Assembly: GCA_021397845.1 (NCBI GenBank)
Contig: CM038042.1
Coordinates: forward strand, 34,978,418-35,042,417
Length of the DNA: 64,000 nt
DNA from: Areca catechu
Lineage: Eukaryota > Streptophyta > Magnoliopsida > Arecales > Arecaceae
Reading direction: 5' to 3'
Positions 1-9,420 of this stretch are shown piece after piece; the first letter of the stretch is position 1, and each line of letters starts with the position of its first letter. The translations under genes were made by a program, and so were the position numbers. A model generated the notes under the pieces. That model did no database searches, was not told where the DNA came from, and worked only from the letters and a program-made list of their open reading frames with translations.

Positions 1-800
1 CGGAGAGTGCAGAAAGGCGACACAAAGGAGGGCATCGATAATCCCCGGACCCTCATGAGGGTCTGGTAGCTTTCCAGGTGGTCCAGGAGGTCAGTGGTCC
101 TGCGTAGGATCCACTAACGGCATCTGGAACCGGTGCAGGATCGGCTCTGCTTGAATTTCTTGGGAGGAAAGGGGGACGGGCATCGTAGCCCCTGGCTTGC
201 TAGCTAAGCCTTGCATGTTGGCAAACCGGTGGAAAAACTCTGCCAGCTTGCGTTCATTGCTCCTCCAGGTGCTTCTCCGCCTGCATGACGGCTGCATCAG
301 CAGAACCCTCCACTGAGGGAGATGAAGAACGTGCCATGGGTACATGGTCCAGTGATGGGGGGTCTTGCTTTTCTGTCTCGGTGGGGTCTGGGCACTGCCG
401 CTCGAGGTTTGGTGAGCGGCTTCCCTGTCGGTAGAGACAGCTCGTTGCCTTTTATCAGAGTTTGATGGCTACCCTGGTTACAGTACTGGCTCATGGCTGT
501 GAAGGCTTTCCTTGGAAGGAATGTAGACTGTCACGGGGGGCTGCGGCATGGGCCACGAGTATCCCCAGCTATTTGTGGGTAGCCATGGACTGGTGTTGCT
601 GCTGAAGCTGGCACACTGCCATAGCGAAGACTTGCATCAGTTGGGAGGGTGCGGCTAGTTGGGATTCCGGCAGAGGTGGTTAAACCGAAATGGGTGGCTC
701 CACCTCTTAGCAGTGCAGGTTCCCCTGGGATGGGGAGTCCCCCGCATGGCTGGTGGAAGCCTCCCTTGCCCATGTTGTCACCATCCTTCCATCGGACTGC
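1..800 (-). pseudogene. Decayed gag of G1 (N-terminal part)
   Basis: Minus-strand translation gives a gag N-terminal region. In pieces it includes a segment ending FQMPLVDP near 103-125, followed in a shifted frame by a DHLESYQTLM-like stretch near 50-90. Family knowledge: Tat-type gag proteins have an F-x-MP-x-x-xPYDGTTDPxDHL signature at the start of the retrotransposon gag domain, and the pieces align with it. The region at about 530-770 is proline/glycine rich and lies where the variable N-terminus of gag would be. Stops and frameshifts break the frame, so it is not functional. It is truncated by the window edge. Confidence 0.6.
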
Positions 801-848
801 TTGTAGAAGAGGTGGAGGGCTTGATCTGAATCAAAGACTGCTCACTGC

Positions 849-867
849 CCCTTCCTGGCGCACCAAT
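849..867 (-). other. Primer-binding site of G1
   Basis: On the minus strand TTGGTGCGCCAGGAAGGGG begins about two bases after the LTR terminus ...GGCAACA. It differs in only two positions from the PBS of G2 at 21708, which supports both assignments. I recall that rice RIRE2-type elements use a non-Met tRNA (possibly tRNA-Arg) with this type of PBS; I have not verified that. Confidence 0.65.
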
Positions 868-868
868 C

Positions 869-2306
869 TGTTGCCACCAAGATCACCGTGGCCTGTAGCT
901 GCTATCGGCGTCAGAGTGCACCTCCTTCACTGACTCGTCGTCCGGTGGTCCTGGACCTACAAAATAGGGGTTAGTGACCCAGGCCGGGGTTTCTGATGGG
1001 GGCACTCCGACGATCAAGTCAGTGATGACCCAGGGAAATAGATCCTCCTGGTCTAGCTCCTCTTGATGGACTCCACACGAGGAGGAGTAGTGGTGTGAGA
1101 GTGGAGTGCAAGTATGTCTAGGGAAGAGTGGCCTGGCTAGAGGGAGTCTCTATGTGGCTTTTTCACTTGCCCTTGCTTGAGTATGCTGGCGGTGCCCTGC
1201 TCTTTTTGATTGAGCTTGCACTTGTGTTGGTGTATTCTAGCTTATGTCTCTCTCTTTTCTTGTAGTTGTTACCTTCGAATTTTATAGACTAGGTTACCGT
1301 TGGGCGTTCGTCTTGGGATCTCCACCGGGCTATCAGGCACGTGCGGCGGTGTCTCGAGGAGCCTTTCCCGATCCATGATAAGGGAAGCTGTCATGTGCTC
1401 TAACATTCCCCTTGGTCGCCTCATTCCGGGAAACCTGGCAGTACTTCGATTGGTGGGCCGCCGCCTTGGGACTCGAATCTCCTGGTTGACTTCCTTTCTT
1501 GGATGGTTTAGGCAGTTGGTGAGGAGCATGGTGCCTCGATCAGTGGATCTTTCCCCTTTCTGGTGTAACCGGCAGCTGCAGGCGGTCAGTGCGGTCTGGC
1601 AGGTATCCCAGTGCAGTCCCGGGTGGCTCGCCGGTGTCCTGGGATAGCAGTGCTCGTGTCTGAGCTAGAATGGCAGGGCTCGCCCTGACCTAGACACCTT
1701 GAGCTTGCGGGGTCGCCTCGATGGAGGAGGGCAGAGTGCGGGCCCGGTCCAGAGGGCTCAACCTCGAAGAGGCTCCACGTGGCAGAGGAGGGCTGAGCTC
1801 GACTCCGACCATGGGGCTCGATCTCCGAGGGTCTCGCTCTGGAGGGCAGAGTGTGGGCCCAGTCCAGAGGGCTCGGCCTCGAAGAGGCTCCACGTGGCGG
1901 AGGAGGGCTGAGCTCGACTCCGACCACGGGGCTCGATCTCTGAGGGTTTCGCTCTGGAGGGCAGAGTGCGGGCCCTGTCCAGAGGGCTCGGCCTCGAAGA
2001 GGCTCCACGTGGTGGAGGAGGGCTGAGCTCGACTCCGACCACGAGGCCGATCTCCGAGGGTCCCACTCTGGAGGGCAGAGTGTGGCTCTGGCCTAGGCGT
2101 CCTGAGCTCATGGGACCGACCTGGCGGAGGATGGAGCTCGGCTCGTTGTCTCGAGGGAGCTCAGCTCGATAAAGGAGTCCGAGTAGGAGAATTGACGTGG
2201 CGTCCGACACGGTGGCTTCCTTTGACATGGCGCTTGACTCTATTCTCCCATGTCAGCGATCCCGCCACATCACCTAGTTATAATGAATGCCATAATTAAT
2301 GAGACA
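869..2306 (-). repeat. LTR of G1 (about 1.44 kb)
   Basis: On the minus strand the LTR starts TGTCTCATTAATTATGGC (2306) and ends GGCAACA (869), with TG/CA termini and an adjacent PBS. The right part (1727-2093) is a GC-rich 115-bp tandem repeat that would lie in U3. Only one LTR is in the window, so the right boundary rests on the TG terminus and on copia homology beginning at about 2307. Confidence 0.65.
1727..2093. repeat. 115-bp tandem repeat, about 3.2 copies
   Basis: Units start at 1727, 1842, 1957 and 2071 (periods 115, 115 and 114 bp; the last is partial). Each starts GAGGGCAGAGTG, contains CTCGAAGAGGCTCCACGTGG and ends near CTCGCTCTG. Copies differ by scattered point changes. The high GC content opens several long overlapping frames on both strands; these are artefacts of the repeat. 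Confidence 0.95.
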
Positions 2307-4803
2307 AGTTGGCTTTGGATCGCAGATTAGGTCATGCAAGTATGCATCTACTTTATAAATTATGCCAAAAAGATTTGGTTAAAGATTTACCAAAACTTAG
2401 ATTTGAAAAAGATAAAATTTGTAAAGCTTGTCAATTTGGAAAACAAACAAGAATATTTTTTAAAACTAAAGAAATGGTTTCAACTTCTAGGCCACTAGAA
2501 CTACTCCATATGGATCTCTTTGGACCAACTAGGACAACAAGCCTAGAAGGCAAGAGATACGGACTAGTCATAGTGGATGATTTCTCTTGATTTATATGGA
2601 TTTTATTTTTAGCACATAAAGATGAATCCTTTTTGGCTTTCATGAAGTTTTATCGAAAGGTTTCAAATGAAAAAGGTACTTCTGTCATTTATATTCGAAG
2701 TGACCATGGAACTAAATTTGAAAATCAAGACTTTAAAAATTTGTATAATAAAAAAGGCATTGAACACAACTTTTCTGTACCTAGAACATCTCAACAAAAT
2801 GGGATGGTAGAAAGAAAAAATTAAACTTTAGAAGAAATGGCAACAATACTTTGCAAAAATGATCTTCCGAGATATTTTTGGACAAAAGCTGTTAATACTA
2901 CCTGTTATATTTTAAACCATATTTTAATCAAACCAAATTTAAAGAAAACTCCATATGAGCTTTAAAAAGAAAGAAAACTAACTTTAAAGTATTTTCGAGT
3001 TTTAAGTTGCCAATGTTTTATTTAAAATAATAAAAAATATAATTTAGAAAAATTTGATGCCAAGTCAGATAAAGATATCTTTTTAGGATACTCTACATCT
3101 AGCAAAGCATACAGAGTTTTTAACAAAAGAACATTTATAGCAGAAGAGTCCATGCATGTAGTGTTTGAAGAGTCTACTAACAAGTCCTCTAGAAAAGAGG
3201 ATATTTCTGATGAATGTGCAGGTGTTGAAGAACTCAAGAACCTGACTTTGGATGATCCCCCTACCAAAGAAAGTGAAGAAGATCAAAATAAGAAGAATGA
3301 AGAAGCCACAAGATCTTCACCAAATGATCTACCTAAAGAATGGAGGTATGCTCATGGACATCCTGAGGAATTAATCTTAGGAGATCCATCAAAAGGGGTA
3401 AGAACTAGATCCTCTATAAGAAATGAATGTGATTATATTGCTTTTGTATCTCAAATTGAACCTAAATGTATTGAAGAAGTTGGAAAAGATCCAAACTGGA
3501 TGATTATTATGTAAAGGTACTAAATTAATTTGAAAGAAATAAAGTTTGGACACTAATAGAAAGACCAATTAATGCTTCCATAATTGGTACTAAATGGGAG
3601 TATAGAAATAAATTAGATGAAAATGGTATAGTAATTAGAAACAAGGCTAGACTGGAAGCTAAGGGATACAATCAAGAGGAAGAAATTGATTTTGATGAAA
3701 CCTTTGCTCTATTAGATTACTTTTAGCATTTGCATATTTTATGGATTTCAAACTATTTCAAATGAATGTTAAAAGTGCATTTTTGAATGGTTATATTACT
3801 GAAGAAGTTTTTATTGAATAACCACCTGGTTTTGAAAATCATGTATATCCTGATCATGTTTTCAAACTATACAAAGCACTTTATGGTTTAAAGCAAGCCC
3901 CCCGTGCATGGTATGAAAGACTTAGTACATTCTTAATCAAAAATACTTTAACTAGAGGTCATGTTGATACAACTCTGTTTTTAAAGAAAAAGGCTGATGA
4001 TCTCTTAGTAGTACAAATCTATGTGGTGATATTATCTTTGGTGCTACTAATGAATCTCTTTATCAAGATTTGCAAAGCTAATGCAGGGAGAGTTCGAGAT
4101 AAGCATGATGGAAGAATTGAGCTACTTTTTCGGACTCTAGATTAAACAAACAAGTGAAGGGATCTTCATCAACCAAGCTAAATACACAAAGGAGATCTTG
4201 AAAAAGTTTGGGATGGAGAAGACTAAACCTATTGGTATACCTATGAGCCCTTCATGTAATCTTGACAATGATGAATCTGGTAAGAAAGTTGATCAAAAAT
4301 TTTATAGAGGCATCATTGGATCATTACTGTACTTAACTGCCACTAGTCTAGATATTATGTTTAGTGTATGCATGTGTGCTAAATATCAGTCTAAGCCCCA
4401 TTAAGTGCATACTTAGATATTTATCTGGTATTGTTGATATTGGATTATGGTACTCGAAGAATTCAGCTATTGATTTAGTTGCATATTCTGATGTTGATTT
4501 TGCTGGCAATAAGTTGATAAAAAAAGTACTTTTGGAACTTGTCAAGTTTTTGGAGTTAACTTAATCTCATGGTTTAGCAAAAAATAAAATTCAGTTACAC
4601 TATCAATATCTAAGGCTGAATATATTGTAGCTGGAAGTTATTGTGCTCAAATCTTGTGGATTAAACAACTCGAGGACTTTGGCATTAAATTAACTAAGAC
4701 AATAATTAGATGTGATAATACTAGTGATATAAACTTAACTAAGAATCATATTCAACACTCAAGAAGTAAGCACATTAAAATTAGACATCATTTTATTAGG
4801 GAT
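2307..4803 (+). pseudogene. Copia pol of S, part 1: integrase, RT, RNase H (decayed)
   Basis: The segment starts at the GAG-pre-integrase WxxxRRLGHAS motif (about 2307), followed by a zinc-finger C-x2-C (KICKACQFGK). The integrase core has LHMDLFGP, IRSDHG and QQNGMVERKN (the D, D, E residues are visible). The RT region (about 3540-4140) has KWEYRNK, KARLEAKGYNQ and LYGLKQAPRAWYERL, but the YVDD site lies in a frameshifted stretch. RNase H follows to 4803. In-frame stops occur at 2588 and 2822, with frameshifts after about 3510 and 4010. The enzyme set is certainly inactive. The last RNase H residues (HHFIR) are cut by K. Confidence 0.85.
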
Positions 4804-7249
4804 TGAAAGGATTATGCCCTAAAGGCCAATCGAAATGTTGTATTTTAATGAAATTTTCCTTTGTATCCCAAACCAGTGTATTGACATTATCAATTAATAA
4901 AGGTATTTTATTTTCATCATACGCTGTATCTTATTAATTTTATTAAGATATGATGAACCCCATAGATTAGGGCTATGGTTCTAGGGTTATGATGAGATCA
5001 TACCAGTGAGACCTAAAGCCTTAAAATCCTAATCTAGAATATTCCTGGTCGATGGAATATTGAGTAGGGGATCAATGTTTCCGGTAAGACCAGCACATCC
5101 TATGAATGCTTGGTGAAGAGGATGACTGATCTCACAGTCACTTGTGTTTGACACTAATACTAGGATGTGGGTGCTCATTAGAGAATGAGTTCACTGAATG
5201 GATCCAGCTTGAGAACATCTAATGGAACCTTATCTGTTTGTCAATAGATAGTTTTCATAGTGGGAGTAGTGCATGTGGTCCTTTGACCTGAGACTGCCAT
5301 GGTACCTTGTATGCATGAATCCATACTTTAGTTCACACTCAATCATGACACTGAGTCATGCATGGGGTGATACTGGGTATGGTGGATTGCATATGGAGGT
5401 TGTGAGTAGGTCAAAAAGGAATCGATCAACCCTAGTAAGAGTGAAGTGCATCCAGATGATTTCAATCAAATGAAGATTCGGGAAATCTTTGATCAAAGTA
5501 TGAACATTAGAAATAGTTTCTAATGGTTCATTAATGAATCATCATTATCAGATTGAGCAAGGAATGAATATGAAATTGGATTTGACAAGTATCCATATCC
5601 ATAGTCATATTCAGGGTGCAAGTAGATCGAATGATTGAATTGCCTGGTAACTCACCACTGAAGCCTATTTTGGTAAATCCACCAAAATTCCTCATCTTCG
5701 GGTAGGCATGACACGTTGCTAGACGTCAATCTTATCTTGTAGGTCTTCATGAACCAATTGATTTGGTTTCATGAGTCAATTCGATGTGTGATTCGAATTG
5801 GACAATTAGGTGAGCCAATTTGACCTAATTAGGTCAATCAGGTTCGATCGGATCGAATCGGCTCAAACCTAAACCTACTGCTAGCAAGATGTGGAACCCA
5901 ATGGGTCACACACAATAGAGACTTGGCCAAGGAAGTCATTCATGATTTAATTAGGGTCATAGGATCCTAATTGGTTAGTCGGATTACATACTAGCATATA
6001 TAGGCTAACCAATTCCTAACCCAATTGGATTGGGTTTGGTTTCTTGCTAATTGGGCTAACCTAATTATAGGAAACCCAAATTAGGTTAAGTCCTAAGTGG
6101 GGCTAGCCTAATCAGAGCTAAATCTGATTTTAATTTAGATTTAAGGGCATTTTAGGTGCCATACATGAAGAGTCCCAATGGCATGGGACTCTTGGTACCT
6201 AAATGATACCTTAACTTCAAAAGGGCACAGAATGAGCTATAGATCTTTGATTTGAATATAATTTATATGATCAGAAAGAAGATTTTATGCTCTTTCCAAT
6301 AACACCCATATTGCCTATGTTTTGACTGGTCAACATTCTTTGAAATTTGCATGGAAGAAGGATGGCGCACACGGTGCATGAAGAGGCTCAACTCTTCATG
6401 TGGCACGCGGTTCTGATGGAGAGTCCTTCTGTTATCAGGACTCTTCATAATCTCCGATGTTTGGAGATTGAAGAGGCACCTCTTGGCTTCCTAGGGACTG
6501 GTAATTGACATGTGGCAAGTGAGAATTCATCCAGATAAAAGAAGGGATGTGAATAAGGCCTTTGGTGCAAGAATGGGCTTATTAGATATGATTTTTCAAG
6601 CCAAATAACTTCTCTTCGGTCTTGAAAAATTATATCTGATAAGTTGATGGGAGGACATATCACACGCCCCTCTTGTATCTATAAATAGGGGAAGATGAAA
6701 TAAGTCTGATAATGAAGAATTCCATCGAAGTACTATTCTGAGTGTCTCTCTCTCCCTCCTTTCTTTAAGACAAGACTTGTCTTGTTAAGACAAGGTCTTT
6801 TCTACTAGGACAAGGCTTTGTTTTAGGACATAAGCCTAAGGGATCCTAGAGGAGGGTTGTCCAAAAACCAAGAGTGGTTTAGGAGAGTGTCTTTAGTGCC
6901 CTGTAGTAGGACAGAGTGTCCTATAGTAATCAATAGACCAAAGGCTGCCGAAAGAGTTCCACTTCTCCAAGCAACAAGAAGGAGTTCTTCCTTGGTCCGA
7001 GTTTCATGTGGATCACCGTTGGAGGGCGAACATTTGGGTGCCTGGTGGAGAAGAAGGCTGAATCAGGATTTTCTTCATCGGATTGGATACTAGCGGTTCA
7101 GGTTAGTGCCTAAACTCTAGTTTATATTATATATGCATGTTTGTATGTTTTAACTCCTAGTAAGGAGGTCTTGGGTTAAGGGTTTGGTAGTGGTTTCATA
7201 ATAAATTTTTGAAATCCACGCTTCCGTCCTGGTCACCAAAATCCTTACA
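4804..7249 (+). repeat. 5' LTR of K (2446 bp)
   Basis: Starts TGAAAGGATTATGCC and ends ATCCTTACA. It is nearly collinear with the 2448-bp 3' LTR. It contains a TATA box (6680). About 90 bp downstream is a self-complementary stretch, AAGACAAG-A-CTTGTCTT (6767-6783), that would fall in transcribed R/U5. ORFs seen in it (for example near 5273) recur in the 3' LTR and are chance ORFs. Confidence 0.95.
6680..6690 (+). promoter_or_regulatory. LTR promoter TATA box of K (5' LTR)
   Basis: TATAAATAGGG sits in a CCCCTCTTGTATC context, in the right part of the LTR where U3/R is expected. The same motif is conserved in the 3' LTR at 14360. Transcription would start roughly 30 bp downstream. Confidence 0.65.
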
Positions 7250-7250
7250 G

Positions 7251-7262
7251 TGGTATCAGAGC
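7251..7262 (+). other. Primer-binding site of K (tRNA-iMet)
   Basis: TGGTATCAGAGC lies one base after the LTR end. It is the standard plant copia PBS, complementary to the 3' end of initiator tRNA-Met (GCTCTGATACCA). Confidence 0.95.
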
Positions 7263-7293
7263 CACCTTATTAGGGCTAAATCATACGAAATTT

Positions 7294-7512
7294 GAAGTTG
7301 CCCAATTTTGTAGGACTCTTGAGGTTGCCCATTTTGGTAAGACTCTACAAAATTTAAAGTTGCCCAATTTTGTAGGACTCTTGAGGTTGCCCATATTGGT
7401 AGGACTCTACAAAATTTGAAGTTGCCCAATTTTGTAGGACTCTTGAGGTTACCCATTTTTGTAGGACTCTACAAAATTTGAAGTTGCCCAATTTTGTAGG
7501 ACTCTACAAAAG
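7294..7512 (+). repeat. 62-bp tandem repeat in the K leader, about 3.5 copies
   Basis: Units begin at 7294, 7356, 7418 and 7480 with GAAGTTGCCCAATTTTGTAG. Each holds two alternating half-units (TTGCCCAATTTTGTAGGACTC and TTGCCCATTTTGGTAGGACTC type). The array begins about 30 bp after the PBS, in the untranslated leader. Confidence 0.9.
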
Positions 7513-7887
7513 TTTAAAGTTACATATGATTGATATGTTTATGCATATATGTATGTCACTAGTTAGGGTTTTCACTTAAACCTTAACCGATATAGAGATA
7601 TGTTTAGCTTTCTAGTCATCATACTGAAATAAGGTTGCCCTGGCATAATGATGGATCCATTATGTGGTAGATGGTTGTCCTAGTATGATGACACACTTGG
7701 CACATTATAAAATGATATATGATGTATGGTTGATGAATAGTAATATTAGAATGTGCTTCTATTTGAATTGCCCTCTATTAAAATTATATTAAGTTGTAGT
7801 GTCATATACCAAAAGCAAAATAATCAAGATGATTAGTTGATCATTCGGTGTCTTGAAAAAGTGGTTCATGATCGGTAAAGAGGACGT

Positions 7888-7985
7888 GGTTTTTAATTGG
7901 TTCCGTTGACTGACCTGGCCAATTTTTATTGGTGTCTAGGAAAGCAACAGGGGGACTCCCACTACTCTCCCACTTACCTGGCCGA
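7888..7985 (+). other. Leader module of K shared with element X
   Basis: The stretch runs from GGTTTTTAATTGGTTCCG through CTGACCTGGCCAATTT, ATTGGTGTCTAGGAAAGCAAC and GGGGGACTCCCA to TTACCTGGCC. It has a clear homologue in the leader of gypsy-type element X (60442-60545, minus strand). CCAATTTTTATTGG inside it can fold into a short hairpin. It lies between PBS and gag in both elements. Confidence 0.75.
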
Positions 7986-8086
7986 TAAGATTAACTTAAT
8001 TCTTGATTAATATGCTTAGTGTAATATTCACTACATTAGGCCTTCCTTCATCCTAGGTCATTATTATGTTATGATCCGTATTAGGT

Positions 8087-8385
8087 TTGTTGTGTACACA
8101 CAAGGCCTATTATGGTAACTAACACAATTTTGGCCTGGTGCATTTGATGCTTATGGCATGATTTAATATAATACTTTGTTGTGAACACACAAGGATATTA
8201 TTATTACAATCATGACTATAAAGGAATGAAGGGTCTTACTTAACTAAAAATATTATTGTTTGTTGTGCACGCAGAAGGCTATTAATATTTTAGAGGCCAG
8301 GTTTTGTTGAGAATTGTATGAGATACAATTGGAAAGAGTTTTCCTACCTTTGAACTTATAAAAGATTTGTTGTGTACACACAAGG
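8087..8385 (+). repeat. Four dispersed copies of a near-palindromic 19-mer in the K leader
   Basis: TTGTTGTGTACACACAAGG occurs at 8087-8105 and 8367-8385, with variants at 8176-8194 (GTGAACACAC) and 8260-8278 (GTGCACGCAGAAGG). The core TTGTGTACACAA is self-complementary. Spacing is 84-107 bp and the sequence between copies is not repeated. Confidence 0.9.
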
Positions 8386-8571
8386 TCTTTTATAAGGAAT
8401 TAGGATCTCAACCCCACTAAGAAAACCAATTAGTGTTTCTCGTCATCATATAGAGGGTTATGATGCTTGATAAAATAGTGAAAGACATAATTAAGTTAAA
8501 GTCCTAATTTAATTATATTTTGTCAACATTAGTTGTTTGATTATGTTATGTTCTTTGTTAATGTAGATTAA

Positions 8572-9420
8572 ATGGCCTCTTCACTCTCATTCCGTAGTAT
8601 ACTTAATGCCAATAAATTGACTGGACCGAACTATATTGACTGGTTGAGAAACCTAAAGATAGTACTCAGCCAGGAAAAACTTTCTTACATTCTTGATACC
8701 CCTACCTTGGAACCTTTAGGGGAAGATGCTTCGCAAGAGGAAAAGACCACATACAAGATGTGGCAAAATGACTCACTCACTATCAAATGTATCATGCTTG
8801 CCTCTATGACCAATGAGTTGCAGAGGCAACATGATAGCATGGACACTAACTCCATACTGCTCAATCTAAAAGAGCTATATGGAGAACATAGTCGAACTAC
8901 TAGATATGAGATATCTAAGCAATTGTTCCGTGCAAGAATGATAGAAGGTATATCCATATAAAACCACGTACTGATGGTTATTGACCTAATCACTCGATTA
9001 GGTCAATTAGGTTTTGTAATAGATGGCGAGTTGAATCAGAATTCGATCCTGCAGTCACTCCCGGAGTCATTTTCACAGTTTGTTCTTAATTATCATATGA
9101 AAAACTTAACACTTCCTTGCCTGAGCTATTAAACATGTTAAAAATAGCAGAGAGTCATTTAAAGAAAAATAAGGTTCCACTTCTTCTTGTGGATGGGATC
9201 AATAAGAAGAAGTCAGGCAGAAAGGGTTCCAAGAGGAGATTGAACCCAAAAAGGGGTATCAAGAAGAAGAAAGGAAAGAAGGCCTCCGGACAGATGACCT
9301 GCTTTCACTGTGGCAAGCTGGGTCATTGGAAGAGAAACTGCAAGGCTTACCTTGCAAGAGTGAAGCCTCGTGCATCGGATGCACCAAAAGGTATGAAAGA
9401 AGTTCATACTATTTTGTCAT
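8572..9420 (+). pseudogene. gag of K (broken)
   Basis: Starts at ATG 8572, the first ATG of the gag frame after the leader. The N-terminal part (129 codons to the stop at 8959) has the UBN2/copia gag pattern: LTGPNYIDWLRNL at residues 16-28 and a YGEHSRTTRYEISKQLF stretch near 105-121. After the stop the same product continues, with a frameshift near 9110, to a CCHC zinc knuckle (CFHCGKLGHWKRNC, 9300-9341) and a Lys/Arg-rich flank. At least one nonsense codon and one frameshift prevent a full-length product. Confidence 0.85.

Larger units (their letters stand above)
1..2306 (-). mobile_element. G1: Tat-like Ty3/gypsy retrotransposon, 5' end only (minus strand)
   Basis: Read on the minus strand, this is an LTR (2306 to 869), a primer-binding site (about 867 to 849) and a decayed gag that leaves the window at position 1. 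The sequence after the LTR, TTGGTGCGCCAGGAAGGGG, closely matches the PBS of the better preserved element G2 (TTGGCGCGCCAGGTAGGGG). This places G1 in the same Tat-like group. Its right end abuts copia pol sequence at about 2307, so it appears inserted into copia element S. The other LTR and TSD partner are outside the window. Confidence 0.75.

Noticed and set aside
1586..2228. Long overlapping ORFs (up to 156 codons) on both strands
   Set aside because: They come from the GC-rich 115-bp tandem repeat inside an LTR; frames repeat with the unit and have no known motif.
5273..5473. ORF of 66 codons in K, repeated at 12954-13136
   Set aside because: It occurs in both LTRs at the same place; chance ORF within LTR.
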